The notes beneath the pieces were generated by a model, which was not told the DNA's origin, ran no database searches, and saw only the letters and a list, made by a program, of their open reading frames with translations. A stretch of DNA of 64,000 bases from Salinicoccus roseus (GTDB taxonomy: Bacteria > Bacillota > Bacilli > Staphylococcales > Salinicoccaceae): NCBI RefSeq assembly GCF_003814515.1, contig NZ_RKQJ01000003.1, positions 1 through 64,000 on the forward strand, read 5' to 3'. How positions within the stretch are numbered: position 1 is the first letter of the stretch; every line of letters starts with the position of its first letter. Below, piece by piece: positions 18,267 to 28,565 of this stretch. The translations under genes were made by a program, and so were the position numbers.

Positions 18267-18352
18267 CAACCTTCAAAGTGTCTGATTGTTCAGTTTGATA
18301 GTTTGTAATTGCCCCCGAAAGGTGTATAATGTAAATAAAGGAGGGGATAGTG

Positions 18353-18544
18353 ATGAACAGAGACAGGAGAGGTAGCCGGAATGTTGATGTTGACCGCATG
18401 ATCAACGAAGGCGGTGGCGGCTTCATGTACTACTTCGATGACTTTCATCATGAGATTGAAACTCCTCAGCCGGATGACACTGATGAAGCCGTTTCTCAAA
18501 CAGAAGAGAACGAAGCTTCACCAGAGTATAAAGAAGCCGGCTGA
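18353..18544 (+). CDS. Small hypothetical protein, 63 residues
   Basis: Basic at the N-terminus (NRDRRGSRN) and acidic at the C-terminus, with a central FMYYFDDFHHEIE. AAAGGAGGGG lies six bases before ATG 18353; a GTG directly before it at 18350 is also possible. It stands alone between two terminators. No family recognised. Confidence 0.65.
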   Translation: MNRDRRGSRNVDVDRMINEGGGGFMYYFDDFHHEIETPQPDDTDEAVSQTEENEASPEYKEAG

Positions 18545-18557
18545 TGGCCGGTCCAAC

Positions 18558-18599
18558 GCAAAGAAGCGTGGCATACAATCGTATGCCACGCTTCTTTGC
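18558..18599. terminator. Bidirectional terminator with a perfect 19-bp stem
   Basis: GCAAAGAAGCGTGGCATAC pairs perfectly with its complement around AATC. It serves both the small gene on plus and map on minus. Confidence 0.9.
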
Positions 18600-18602
18600 T
18601 TT

Positions 18603-19361
<759 letters not shown>

Positions 19362-19464
19362 CTACCCTACTTACTTTAAAAATTTTTATCCTATCAATTA
19401 TTATAACAAACTCTTCATGCTATACTAGAGTCGTATACTTAAAATTATTGAAAGAAGCATGAAT

Positions 19465-20496
19465 ATGAAATTTGACATCCGTAAAATCATTGGTCCAAGG
19501 ATCATTAAAACAGGCCTCTCAACGTTTCTGACAGCCCTGATATGCATGGCACTCGACCTGCCGCCGATCTTCGCCGTCATCACCGCCATCGTGACGATCG
19601 AGCCGACGGCCTATGCTTCGTTGAAGAAGGCGTATGTCCGTTTTCCGGCCTCCATCATCGGTGCCTTCATTGCGGTGACATCACTGTACATCTTCGGTGA
19701 GAACGCCTTCACCTACTCACTGGCGGCGACGCTGACCATACTTGTCACCTATCGGCTGAATCTGCATTCGGGTGTGCTTGTTGCAGCCATCACTGCAGTC
19801 GCCATGGTCCCTTCTGTACAGGATGCCTACGTTTTCAACTTCCTTTCCAGGCTGGCGACCACGACGATTGGACTCGCTACCAGCACACTGATCAACTTTC
19901 TGATACTGCCGCCGAAGTATGCCGGGCAGATCGAGGAAATCACAAAATCGACGACCCAGCAAACCCACAGCCTGCTGATCCAGAGGCTCGGGGAACTGAT
20001 TGCCGGCAAGTACGAATCCGACAAGAGCGAGAGGGCCTATACCAAGGTGCAGAACGCCATCACCGATGCCGAAAAACTGCTCAAATACCAGCAGGATGAA
20101 TACCGGTACCACAAATCAAATCGTGAAGAGATGCGCCTGATGAACCAGCTGGAGCGGGAGCTCCAGTTCAAAAAGCTGTACTTCACCCACCTCGGCAACC
20201 TGATCTACCTGCCCGAAGACATCTCGATGAAATTCACTTCCCAGGAAACAGCGGCAGTCGAAGAGATCATCGACTACCTCAACCGTGATCTTGACGAGCT
20301 GACGATGACCAACTCCGCCGTCCGCTTCATCAGACGCCATATCAGGAATCTGGATGAAGAGGCGGACGCCTTCAAGATTCATCTGCTTTATGAGATCATC
20401 ATCATCTATCAGATGATCGTCCAGCACCACAAGGCCGGCTCCAGCACCCATAAGAAGGTGCAGACCAACAGCAGGCCGAAAGACGGCACTACATGA
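19465..20496 (+). CDS. Aromatic acid exporter-family (FUSC/ArAE) protein, second copy
   Basis: 343 residues from ATG 19465 (345 if the ATG at 19459 is used; that codon directly abuts AAAGAAG, so the later one is preferred). About six membrane segments in residues 1-150, then [13 protein letters not shown] and a helical cytosolic half. Same architecture as the protein at 4185-5297, which has LFIPPKYETK at the equivalent place. Substrate unknown. The end overlaps the convergent dinB stop by eight bases. Confidence 0.8.
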   Translation: MKFDIRKIIGPRIIKTGLSTFLTALICMALDLPPIFAVITAIVTIEPTAYASLKKAYVRFPASIIGAFIAVTSLYIFGENAFTYSLAATLTILVTYRLNLHSGVLVAAITAVAMVPSVQDAYVFNFLSRLATTTIGLATSTLINFLILPPKYAGQIEEITKSTTQQTHSLLIQRLGELIAGKYESDKSERAYTKVQNAITDAEKLLKYQQDEYRYHKSNREEMRLMNQLERELQFKKLYFTHLGNLIYLPEDISMKFTSQETAAVEEIIDYLNRDLDELTMTNSAVRFIRRHIRNLDEEADAFKIHLLYEIIIIYQMIVQHHKAGSSTHKKVQTNSRPKDGTT

Positions 20497-21556
20497 AGTC
20501 GTATATCGTCAAGTTACGGTAAGTCCTATCCGAAAGCTGCGAAACAGTCACCCCGATGAGCCTTATGGGCACATCGGGGTCTTTCAGTTCATGGTAGAGG
20601 CTGTAGGCGTAACGGTATATCTCGTCTTCCGTAAAGACCGGGTTGTTCGTCATCATCTGTCTAGTGTGCGAAACATAATCAGCCGTCTTCATCTTGACGG
20701 TGACCACCTTCCCGGCAAATTGCTGCAGCTCAAGCCGGGCGCTCACCTTGCCGCACAATTCTTCGATCACCTTCAGTATCTCCTCATCCTCATTGATATC
20801 ATAGTTGAAGGTCGTCTCTTTCCCGATTGATTTCCTGACCCTTTCGACCTTGAGTTCCGAAGTCCCGATGCCCCTGGCCTTCTGATGGAGGCTCGCCCCT
20901 TTCTTGCCGAACTGCTCGATGAGGGCCGCTTCACTCCATTGATAGAGATCCTCTCCCGTATGGATATCCAGTGACTTCATCTTTTCTTCAGTCACACGCC
21001 CCACTCCCGGAAAATCTCCTATATCCAGTCGAAAAAGGATGTCCTGTACATTATCGTAGTGGATGACCGTCGTCCCCGCAGGCTTATTCATGCCTGAGGC
21101 GATTTTAGCCAAGTATTTATTGTATGATACGCCGCTTGATGATGTCAGGCGTGTCGCATCAAAAATATCACGCTGTATATCCAATGCCACCGACTGGGCG
21201 GAGCGCTCCCTTGAAACGAGATGGGTGATGTCCAGGTATGCTTCATCCAGGGAGAGCGGCTCCACTATTTCAGTGTAGTATAGGAAGATGTCCATGATCT
21301 GCTTCGAAACCGCCTTGTACTGGTCGAATCGCGGCCTGACATATATGCCGTCGGGACAGAGCTTGTAGGCCTGCTTTGTCGGCATCGCCGAATGCACGCC
21401 GAATTTCCTCGCTTCATAGCTTGCTGTCGCCACTACACCCCGGCTTGCGGACTTTCCGCCGACGATGACCGGTTTCCCCCGGTATGACGGATTATCACGC
21501 TGCTCCACCTGGGCATAGAACGCATCCATATCGATATGAATGATCCTTCTCTCCAT
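20489..21556 (-). CDS. dinB: DNA polymerase IV
   Basis: A 355-residue Y-family translesion polymerase. Catalytic acids are in [15 protein letters not shown] and [24 protein letters not shown] and the helix-hairpin-helix [12 protein letters not shown] follow, then the little-finger domain. No C-terminal beta-clamp motif was checked in detail. Start: ATG 21556 after AGGTGGATG; the 29 upstream codons lack a binding site. Likely DNA-damage related, but no SOS box was identified in front. Confidence 0.94.
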   Translation of the reverse strand: MERRIIHIDMDAFYAQVEQRDNPSYRGKPVIVGGKSASRGVVATASYEARKFGVHSAMPTKQAYKLCPDGIYVRPRFDQYKAVSKQIMDIFLYYTEIVEPLSLDEAYLDITHLVSRERSAQSVALDIQRDIFDATRLTSSSGVSYNKYLAKIASGMNKPAGTTVIHYDNVQDILFRLDIGDFPGVGRVTEEKMKSLDIHTGEDLYQWSEAALIEQFGKKGASLHQKARGIGTSELKVERVRKSIGKETTFNYDINEDEEILKVIEELCGKVSARLELQQFAGKVVTVKMKTADYVSHTRQMMTNNPVFTEDEIYRYAYSLYHELKDPDVPIRLIGVTVSQLSDRTYRNLTIYDFM

Positions 21557-21617
21557 AGCATCCACCTGTTTTAAAATATTTGCCCAAATTATAACATAGA
21601 ACGAACAGATGTTCCTA

Positions 21618-22187
21618 TCATGAATCTGCTGGATAGCCTTCATACATCGTCATGCCGACTTCTGTATCTTCCACATACTTCATATTCCGATGCTTCATTA
21701 TAAGATATATGTAGTAGAAGTCGCCTGCGCATGCCCCAGTGTGGAGTGCCAGCAGATATTTATAGGCTCCGTGGGGCACTGTGAACATCATGATCAGCAT
21801 CACCGAAGTGATTACGACGAATGGCATCAGGATCACGATTGCAAACTGCCTTCTCGTAAACACCTCACCTGGTGCTGCAGCATAGAACATGCCCGCTTTG
21901 TAGCCGAACCGGATCTTCCCCTTCGGATGGAAGAGCTTGAAGAACAGGCCGTGTATGCCTTCGTGAACGGTGATGATTGCAAACAGGATCGCCATGATCA
22001 GGAGGACCGCACCGATGATGCCGAAGGATTCCATTCCGATCAGGGCAGATCCTGCGTCATCAGCCAGGAACAGGTCCAGCAGGTAGAATGCGATGAACGA
22101 CAGGACGGTGAGTGATATGGCCAGTATATTCAAAGTCCGGATCGCAGATCGATCCCTGAAGATGTCGAGTACATATTTATTTCCCAA
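21618..22187 (-). CDS. DUF3267 membrane protein with HExxH zincin motif
   Basis: A 189-residue membrane protein with about four helices. The second segment ends in [11 protein letters not shown], an HExxH metalloprotease-type motif, and later GDFYYIYLI may give a third ligand. This is the DUF3267 family of putative membrane zinc metalloproteases; activity is unproven. Start: probably TTG 22187, four to six bases after AAAGGGGAGAGG; the GTG further upstream at 22211 precedes that binding site. Confidence 0.75.
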   Translation of the reverse strand: MGNKYVLDIFRDRSAIRTLNILAISLTVLSFIAFYLLDLFLADDAGSALIGMESFGIIGAVLLIMAILFAIITVHEGIHGLFFKLFHPKGKIRFGYKAGMFYAAAPGEVFTRRQFAIVILMPFVVITSVMLIMMFTVPHGAYKYLLALHTGACAGDFYYIYLIMKHRNMKYVEDTEVGMTMYEGYPADS

Positions 22188-22288
22188 TATCCTCTCCCCT
22201 TTCAAAAGCACTGTAACACAATCGGCACAAATAATGTTAGACTATCCTATAAATGATATCGTCCAAACAACTGACAGGAGTGAATCGA

Positions 22289-23329
22289 ATGGCAAGTTTT
22301 ACAATCGTCGGCGGCGGCATCGCGGGTGCTTCGACAGCCTATCATCTCGCCCGGAAGGGGCATCAGGTGACAGTCTACGACCGTGCCGATACCGGTCAGG
22401 CGACAGACGCCTCCGCCGGAATCATATGCCCCTGGGTCAGCCAGAGGAGAAATAAGAAATGGTACCGCCTGGTCAAGGAAAGTGCCAAATACTATCCTGA
22501 CTTCATCGCCCGGCTCCAGGAGGAGACGGGGCTCGACACCGGTTACCGGCGTGAGGGCTCGATCAGCCTTTTCAAGGATGATCATGTACAAAGCCTGGCC
22601 TTCGACAGGATAAGTGCAAAAAAGCCCGATGCACCGGAGATGGGGGAAGTCCGCATGGTCTCCCGTGAAGAAGTGAAACAGATGCATCCGGATCTGACGG
22701 GACTCTACCCCGGTGTATTCGTCGAAGGCGGGGGCCAGGTGAAGGGGGCCAGCCTGCTCAAGGCACTGAAGGCCGGATTCCTGAAACATGGCGGCGAATG
22801 GATCACCGCAGATTTTGATGCCGAGAAGGCTGAAGGCACCGTCATCTATGCGACAGGTGCATGGGGCATAGAACAGGATACCGATCCGAAAATCCGCCAT
22901 CAGCGGTCCGAAGTGCTGCATTTCAAACTCAAGGATGGAATGAAGGAGGACCACGCCCCCGTCGTCATGGCCTTGGGGCCAATCTACATCGTAGAAATGG
23001 GCTTGAACCAGTATGCCATCGGGACGACACATGAAGATACAGAAAGTTTTTCAGCAGAACCTTCAGCCGAAAACCATGAATATCTGCGGGGACTCGCCCA
23101 CCGCTATTTCCCCGACTCCGAAATCGAGGATGTCAAAATGATGGTGGGGCTGAAGCCCTACACACGGGACTTCCTCCCTTTCCTTGGAAAGGTGGAAGAA
23201 GATGTCTTCGTCATCAACGGAATGGGAGCGACCGGCCTGACCGCCAGCCCATTCGTCGGACATGAAGTCGCCGCGCATCTGAGCGGCGAAGAGACGACAC
23301 TCGACATAAGCGACTACTCCTATATCTGA
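22289..23329 (+). CDS. FAD-dependent amine/amino-acid oxidoreductase (DAO family)
   Basis: A 346-residue flavoprotein. The Rossmann motif is at the very N-terminus (FTIVGGGIAGASTAYHLA). The C-terminal GMGATGLTASPFVG is the second FAD-contact motif of the glycine-oxidase/DadA group. Substrate cannot be told; D-amino acids or sarcosine-like amines are typical. GGAGTG precedes ATG 22289. No neighbouring catabolic gene narrows the substrate. Confidence 0.83.
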   Translation: MASFTIVGGGIAGASTAYHLARKGHQVTVYDRADTGQATDASAGIICPWVSQRRNKKWYRLVKESAKYYPDFIARLQEETGLDTGYRREGSISLFKDDHVQSLAFDRISAKKPDAPEMGEVRMVSREEVKQMHPDLTGLYPGVFVEGGGQVKGASLLKALKAGFLKHGGEWITADFDAEKAEGTVIYATGAWGIEQDTDPKIRHQRSEVLHFKLKDGMKEDHAPVVMALGPIYIVEMGLNQYAIGTTHEDTESFSAEPSAENHEYLRGLAHRYFPDSEIEDVKMMVGLKPYTRDFLPFLGKVEEDVFVINGMGATGLTASPFVGHEVAAHLSGEETTLDISDYSYI

Positions 23330-23479
23330 AGGCAGAGCATCTCTGCCTTTTTTCTATTCCGTTTCAATTTGTTGGAACATTTAAATAGCTTTGGCAAAGT
23401 GCTCTCATCTATCATATAATTAATGAATATATCCACAAGCTCCATCTGATTCATATTTATCGTGAAAGCAGGTATTACA

Positions 23480-24856
23480 TTGAATATACTCTACAATCAG
23501 ACCATACTAAAGAACTTCTTCTACATATATGCTGTCCTGTTCATCCTTTTCCTGATCTATTTCTTCAGCGGTGTCGGGATTTTGGGGGCATTCGTCGACT
23601 ATCTGGCTGTGGGCGTGCTTCTCATCTCCTGGGTCTTCAGCACAAGACTGTTCAAGCTGATCGGCGGCCTCTTCATCATTGCAGGGTCACTCTTCACCCT
23701 CACGTCCGGCGGGAGCATCGGTGTGATCATCAGCAACACGACAAGCAACCTTCCCCTCCTGCTATTCTTCAGCACCCTGCCATGGATAGGTACGGTCGTA
23801 AAGGTGGGGGGACTTGATGAAAGCATCACTGAGATGATACAGGACCGTGCGAACAGGGTCGAGAAAATCTATGGCAGAAGCGTCGTCACCTCCTATTTCC
23901 TTGCGGTATTCCTGAACCTGTCGGCCATCTACATCATACAGCAGGTGCTCAGAGAACTGTTCAGAAAGACATCAGTCGGATTCAGGAATGAATTCATCAT
24001 CAAATCCACGCTGCGGGCATTTGCACTTGCGGTCATATGGAGTCCACTTGAAGTCATCGTCGGTCTGACGGTCGACTCGACAGATGTCTCCTACTTCACC
24101 CTCCTGCCCTGGCTGCTGGTGACATCGATAATCGTCGGCATGACAGAAGTCTTCCTGACTAGGCGTGAGTTCAACGACATCACACTCGATGCGCCCTTCG
24201 ATGAAATCGATCGCCGGGCACTCGGCCGGTCGATCATGAAGATGGTCCTCCTGCTGATCAGTTTCCTCAGCATCGTCATGGTATTCAATATGAATTCGGA
24301 CCTCGGCTTCGTCATGACAGTTGCACTGATCATCATTCCATTCTCCTTTGCCACGGCGTTTATCATGAAGCGGTTCCCCATATTCATCAAGACAGGATGG
24401 GCCACATGGAAGAACCACAACAACCATCTCCAGAACTTCTCGGTGCTTTTCCTGTCGCTCGGCATCTTTTCCGGCGGATTCAACAGCAGCAGTGTCCCTG
24501 GAGTGATGCAGCAGGTCTTCGGCTATGTCGATTCATTCCTCATACTGATCCTGCTGCTCATCATGGCAGTCATCTATGGGCTCGCCATGTTCGGCGTCCA
24601 TCCCGTAGCAACACTCGCCATACTGGCGGAAGTCCTTGTCCCGGTCATGACCCCGGAAAATGTGCTTTCAATAGGCATCGTCATGGTCGTCTGCGGCATG
24701 GGCATATCCGCTGCCGCACCGTACGGCATCAACGCAACCATGACCGCCCAGAGCATGGGCATCAACCCCTACAGGATCACGAAAATGAATATGGGATTCT
24801 CGCTCAGGATGGGCCTGACGGGTATACTGATTGCGATGATCGCGCTTATGATATGA
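23480..24856 (+). CDS. Polytopic membrane permease, unassigned
   Basis: 458 residues with about eleven to twelve hydrophobic segments and one cytosolic loop in the middle (VFLTRREFNDITLDAPFDEI). Two inverted halves seem present; the C-terminal half has GMGISAAAPYGINATMTAQ, rich in small residues as in ion-transporter-superfamily carriers (anion or C4-dicarboxylate type). I do not recognise the family with confidence. Start: TTG 23480, six bases after AAAGCAGGT; the GTG at 23462 has no binding site. Confidence 0.6.
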   Translation: MNILYNQTILKNFFYIYAVLFILFLIYFFSGVGILGAFVDYLAVGVLLISWVFSTRLFKLIGGLFIIAGSLFTLTSGGSIGVIISNTTSNLPLLLFFSTLPWIGTVVKVGGLDESITEMIQDRANRVEKIYGRSVVTSYFLAVFLNLSAIYIIQQVLRELFRKTSVGFRNEFIIKSTLRAFALAVIWSPLEVIVGLTVDSTDVSYFTLLPWLLVTSIIVGMTEVFLTRREFNDITLDAPFDEIDRRALGRSIMKMVLLLISFLSIVMVFNMNSDLGFVMTVALIIIPFSFATAFIMKRFPIFIKTGWATWKNHNNHLQNFSVLFLSLGIFSGGFNSSSVPGVMQQVFGYVDSFLILILLLIMAVIYGLAMFGVHPVATLAILAEVLVPVMTPENVLSIGIVMVVCGMGISAAAPYGINATMTAQSMGINPYRITKMNMGFSLRMGLTGILIAMIALMI

Positions 24857-24902
24857 AAAAGAAGCATCCATGGAGACATCGCCTCCATGGATGCTTCTTT
24901 TT
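24856..24902. terminator. Bidirectional terminator
   Basis: AAAAAGAAGCATCCATGGAG pairs with its full complement around a seven-base loop, giving T-tracts on both strands. Confidence 0.92.
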
Positions 24903-25281
24903 ACGCCTGTACCATGTAATAGAAAAGGATCGTGAAGATGAACAGCAGCAGGTAGCCGAATATCAGCAGGTTGAAGAGTCCCACAATACCAAGTATGACC
25001 ATCTGCCATCTTTTATACACCTTGATGAACCCCAACAGCTTATATCCGATCAGCATCATGAACGGGATGACATAGAGATAGGCGAACACCAGTATCCGTC
25101 GGGCGGAATCACCACTGACATCGAAGGCACCGATCAGGATCAGACTGATGAGGAAGCCTATCGTAATGAAGCCGAAATATCCGTAGATCCCCCGTCTCGT
25201 CCGCAGCTCCTCCGTCCGTGCCATCAGGTATGTAGAAAGCAGTATGCCCGCTATGTAAAGGACGCTCAAAAAATATATCAT
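24901..25281 (-). CDS. Small four-helix membrane protein
   Basis: 126 residues, four hydrophobic segments separated by short charged loops (ARTEELRTRRG, KVYKRWQ). ATG 25281 follows GAGGAGG by nine bases. No family recognised; possibly a staphylococcal-lineage hypothetical. Confidence 0.65.
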   Translation of the reverse strand: MIYFLSVLYIAGILLSTYLMARTEELRTRRGIYGYFGFITIGFLISLILIGAFDVSGDSARRILVFAYLYVIPFMMLIGYKLLGFIKVYKRWQMVILGIVGLFNLLIFGYLLLFIFTILFYYMVQA

Positions 25282-25366
25282 ATGGTTTTCCTCCTCTTTT
25301 GACGCATCCTGTCGACCCGCCAATGAATGAACCATTACAATTGTATCATCTTTTCCAATAAAAAAC

Positions 25367-25386
25367 GGGAAGCCTTCAGGCTTCCC
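25367..25386 (-). terminator. Terminator of the ohr gene
   Basis: GGGAAGCC TTCA GGCTTCCC followed on the minus strand by GTTTTTTATT. Confidence 0.88.
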
Positions 25387-25402
25387 ATCGATTTGTTCTT
25401 CC

Positions 25403-25828
25403 TTATTTCGTTGTACCCTTCAGTTCCACATCGATGCCATCACGTGCCATCTTGGAGTAAGGACACAGTTTGTGTGCATCTTCAACATATTGCTGGGCCT
25501 TATCCTCTGCCACACCATCGAATTCCACTTCGATTGCTGCAGAAAGTTTGAAGCCGCCGTCCGATTCGTCCTTCAAGAGTCTTGCCGTTGCGTTGACTAC
25601 ACGGTCGGTATTTTCCTCTTTCGCCTTTTTCAGCACACCATCAAGCGCACTATTGAAGCATGCACTGTATGCCGCTGCAAAAAGCTGTTCTGGGTTTGTT
25701 TCCTTAGTATCTTCTCCGGACATCTGCTTCGGCTGCTTGACATTCATTGAAAATGACTTGTCTTCGCTATGGACTTCGCCGTCCCTACCGCCTGTGTTGA
25801 TCATTGTTACCTCATACAAAGGTTTCAT
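25403..25828 (-). CDS. Organic hydroperoxide resistance protein Ohr/OsmC
   Basis: A 141-residue Ohr-type peroxidase that reduces organic hydroperoxides, normally with lipoylated partners. The two redox cysteines are in AAYSACFNSAL (about 57) and HKLCPYSKM (about 122). The N-terminal MKPLYEVTMINTGGRDGEV is typical of Ohr. GGAGT ribosome binding site. No adjacent OhrR regulator was seen. Confidence 0.9.
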   Translation of the reverse strand: MKPLYEVTMINTGGRDGEVHSEDKSFSMNVKQPKQMSGEDTKETNPEQLFAAAYSACFNSALDGVLKKAKEENTDRVVNATARLLKDESDGGFKLSAAIEVEFDGVAEDKAQQYVEDAHKLCPYSKMARDGIDVELKGTTK

Positions 25829-25904
25829 TAGAAGCTCAACTCCTTTTATAGTCTACCTACATTGTATGGAACTTTCGCCCAACTATCAAACAAACAGATT
25901 CACG

Positions 25905-26894
25905 TCATTCGCAAGCCATGCCATCCCGGTCCCCATCCATCTGAAGGGTATAGGCGGGATGGCCTTCCGCGACACCGTCCGGGTGGACTTCCCTCAACTC
26001 TGTACAGTTTCGGAATGTTCCACTTCCTGTCTCCGATTCCTCTCCTTCAGAGTCGTACGGCCGCTCCAGCGACCATATGCCAAGGCCTTCCGACTCAGCT
26101 TTTTCTTCCGCCTCCTCCAACAGGTCCAGATGGGTAGTGTTCGGCGGATTGATGTATTTGACCTGGGCCAGACCTTCCCTCACAAGGATTTCATTGACCA
26201 TCTCCCCATCTGCATAGACATAGGCCAGATACCTCTCGTAATGATCCTGTCTTGGACCGACATCGAATTCAACTTCGATTTCATCCGCATCTTCGAGAAT
26301 CTCTTTGGTTCGGGCTGATGCCTCTTCCCCGAATGGCTGCTCCCCGATTCTCGGGTGGTTCGTCTCCGGCGTATCAATGAGCAGATATCTGAAGGAGGCC
26401 GCTTCCCCCTCAAAGTGGAACTTTGTCGTATCGCCGTCGATGAACGAAGCCACCTCTACCGGAATCCTGTCTGCACTCCTCTCTTCAGAGCCGAAAGTTT
26501 CATTGATTTCCCGAACCGGGTTCTCAGCGTTATCCATCATAAACAGCGGGATTATCATAACTGCAAGTGCAGCAAGCAGCGTGATGGCGGCATACCTCAC
26601 ATATCCCTGGGCATTGTCATTTTTAGCTTTTTTGACGATGTACACCAATAGAATGCCCACTGCAGTCAAAAGGAGATATATGCCCATCACCATGAATCCC
26701 ATCCCAAGACTCAGATCGGCATCCATCAGGGTCGCCATGAGGGCAAGCACAGAGGCGATCGTCATCATCATGAGCGACATCTGCCATGTCTCCCTGTACT
26801 TCCCCCGTCCGACATATTTGAACAGGCCCACACCAAAAACGACTACAGCCGCCAGCGCAGCCAGAAATGATAATATAAGAAATAACAAATCCAT
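25905..26894 (-). CDS. Membrane-anchored thermonuclease with C-terminal Excalibur domain
   Basis: A 329-residue three-part protein. Residues 1-120 hold four membrane helices. Residues about 143-275 are a staphylococcal-nuclease domain: FIDGDTTKF, RYLLIDTPETNHP, the catalytic Glu in PFGEEASARTK, and the Arg in HYERYLAYVYADG. Residues 295-329 form an Excalibur calcium-binding motif ending DGDRDGMACE, with the paired Cys in FRNCTEL. The nuclease should face outside and cut DNA or RNA at the cell surface. S. aureus Nuc2 is anchored by one helix; four helices is more elaborate. Confidence 0.88.
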   Translation of the reverse strand: MDLLFLILSFLAALAAVVVFGVGLFKYVGRGKYRETWQMSLMMMTIASVLALMATLMDADLSLGMGFMVMGIYLLLTAVGILLVYIVKKAKNDNAQGYVRYAAITLLAALAVMIIPLFMMDNAENPVREINETFGSEERSADRIPVEVASFIDGDTTKFHFEGEAASFRYLLIDTPETNHPRIGEQPFGEEASARTKEILEDADEIEVEFDVGPRQDHYERYLAYVYADGEMVNEILVREGLAQVKYINPPNTTHLDLLEEAEEKAESEGLGIWSLERPYDSEGEESETGSGTFRNCTELREVHPDGVAEGHPAYTLQMDGDRDGMACE

Positions 26895-26928
26895 AAAATC
26901 CCTCTAATCCATGTACTTATATCAGCTA

Positions 26929-27195
26929 CTATAACATGGGATGCATCCGAAGAGTGACAGGAGTTGCCATGAGGTGTGTGACCACTCTAGCTGGACGTTT
27001 CTGCGGGTCGCATTCCTTCGTCAGGTCATAGAGCGGTTTGAAGTAGTCATAGGCACCCTCTTCTTCAGAAGCCGGCTCGTTCGCAATGCTCCAAAGGACG
27101 ACGGAAGCATGGTTCTTGTCGCGCTTCACGAGAGCTTTGATGATTTCCCTGTCGGCGAGGCGCGTCATCTCTTCAGAATGCTTGTAGATGTTTTA
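26929..27195 (-). pseudogene. Remnant of a GH2 beta-glucuronidase/galactosidase gene
   Basis: About 75 codons still read as the core of a glycoside hydrolase family 2 TIM barrel: [20 protein letters not shown] then [19 protein letters not shown], where NEP carries the acid/base Glu. Similarity stops after VVTHLMATP, and an in-frame stop lies just upstream. A full enzyme is about 600 residues, so this is a relic. Flanking DNA is AT-rich. Confidence 0.8.
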
Positions 27196-27275
27196 TCATA
27201 TTTCAATATTTATTTATTGATAATCGATAAATAATATATTATTATAATTGTATAACAAATTGTGAGGTGTATGAA

Positions 27276-27752
27276 ATGGAACGTGGATCATCATTATTTC
27301 TGAAAGCTGCTGTCATCCTGATGGCCCTGCCCGTCCTTGCGGGTGCCGGATTCGCAATATACTTTCTGCTGCGAAATCCATTCAATCCCGAGTATGCAAT
27401 GATACTCTACCCCATCGTCATCGGCGTACTGCTGACAGTCATCCCCTTCATATTCGCGCTGTATCAGTCTTTCAAGCTGCTGAACTACATTGATGGCAAA
27501 AAGGCATTCTCAGACCTTTCCGTCAAAGCGCTGAAGAAAATCAAATTCGCCGCTTTTTCAATCAGCCTGATCTATGCAATAATCCTGCCCTTCATCTATA
27601 TCGTCGCAGAAATTGATGATGCACCCGGCATAATCCTCATGGGGATGGTGCCCATATTTGCCGCCCTCGTGGTCGGCGTCTTTGCTGCGGTTCTGCAGAA
27701 GCTTCTGAATGAAGCAATAAATATCAAATCCGAAAACGATTTGACGGTCTGA
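27276..27752 (+). CDS. DUF2975 membrane protein, copy A
   Basis: 158 residues with four hydrophobic segments, the DUF2975 layout (ALYQSFKLLNYIDGKKAFSD between helices 2 and 3). DUF2975 proteins pair with a small YozG-type XRE regulator, as here. GAGGTG lies six bases before ATG 27276. A paralogue of equal length lies at 28036. Function unknown; such pairs may act as a membrane sensor and its regulator. Confidence 0.85.
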   Translation: MERGSSLFLKAAVILMALPVLAGAGFAIYFLLRNPFNPEYAMILYPIVIGVLLTVIPFIFALYQSFKLLNYIDGKKAFSDLSVKALKKIKFAAFSISLIYAIILPFIYIVAEIDDAPGIILMGMVPIFAALVVGVFAAVLQKLLNEAINIKSENDLTV

Positions 27753-27761
27753 GGTGTAATG

Positions 27762-27983
27762 ATGGCAATCAGAATAAATATCGACGTAATGCTCGCCAAA
27801 AGAAAAATGAGTGTAACGGAACTGTCCAACCAGGTGGGCATCACCATGGCAAATCTCTCAATACTGAAAAACGGCAAAGCTAAGGCAATCCGCTTCTCTA
27901 CACTAGAGGCATTGTGCAGGGCGCTCGAATGCCAGCCCGGGGATATACTTGAGTATGAAGCCGATGAAAGCGCAGAAGAATAG
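27762..27983 (+). CDS. XRE-family regulator, YozG-like
   Basis: A 73-residue one-domain helix-turn-helix protein. The HTH reads MSVTELSNQVGITMANLSIL, followed by the family hallmark KNGKAKAIRFSTLEALCRAL and ECQPGDILEYE. It begins ten bases after the first DUF2975 gene and its end is followed within 53 bases by the second. GAGGTG precedes; ATG 27759 and 27762 are both possible. Probably regulates this small cluster. Confidence 0.88.
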   Translation: MAIRINIDVMLAKRKMSVTELSNQVGITMANLSILKNGKAKAIRFSTLEALCRALECQPGDILEYEADESAEE

Positions 27984-28035
27984 AATCAGCGATCCGTTGA
28001 ATGATGAAGAGCCAACAAATTGTGAGGTGAATGAA

Positions 28036-28512
28036 ATGAAGCGAGGATTATCCCTGTTTTTAAAAGCAGCGCTGATACTCATGGCTCTGCCCGTACTGGC
28101 GGGGGCTGCGTTCGGAATATACTCCCTGTTGAGAAATCCGGTCAATCCGGATTATGTCCTGATGCTATACCCTATATTCATCGGCGCCCTCCTGTCGGTC
28201 ATTCCCTATCTCTTCGCACTATACCAGTCATTCAGACTGTTGAACTACATCGACCGGGATGCCGCATTTTCCGGACAATCCGTCAGCACCCTCCAAAAGA
28301 TCAAGATTTCAGCGTTTCTTTTCAGTATGGTGTATATACTGATAGCACCGTTTGTCTATATAACGGCGGAAGTGAGTGACACACCGGAACTCATCATCAT
28401 GGTCATGGTCCCGATATTCGCGTCACTGGTTATTGGAGTGTTTACTGCTGTCCTGCAGAAGCTTCTGAACGAAATAATCAATATCAAATCTGAAAACGAA
28501 CTGACCGTGTGA
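28036..28512 (+). CDS. DUF2975 membrane protein, copy B
   Basis: 158 residues, colinear with copy A without gaps: same start (RGLSLFLKAALILMALPVLA), same loop (LFALYQSFRLLNYID) and same end (LLNEIINIKSENELTV). Even the leader is shared (AACAAATTGTGAGGTG then ATGAAATG). This marks a tandem duplication flanking the XRE gene. ATG 28036 after GAGGTG. Confidence 0.85.
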   Translation: MKRGLSLFLKAALILMALPVLAGAAFGIYSLLRNPVNPDYVLMLYPIFIGALLSVIPYLFALYQSFRLLNYIDRDAAFSGQSVSTLQKIKISAFLFSMVYILIAPFVYITAEVSDTPELIIMVMVPIFASLVIGVFTAVLQKLLNEIINIKSENELTV

Positions 28513-28565
28513 TCATACGATACGTTTATGGACAACTCTGCTGAAAAACTCCAAAATATACAAGT

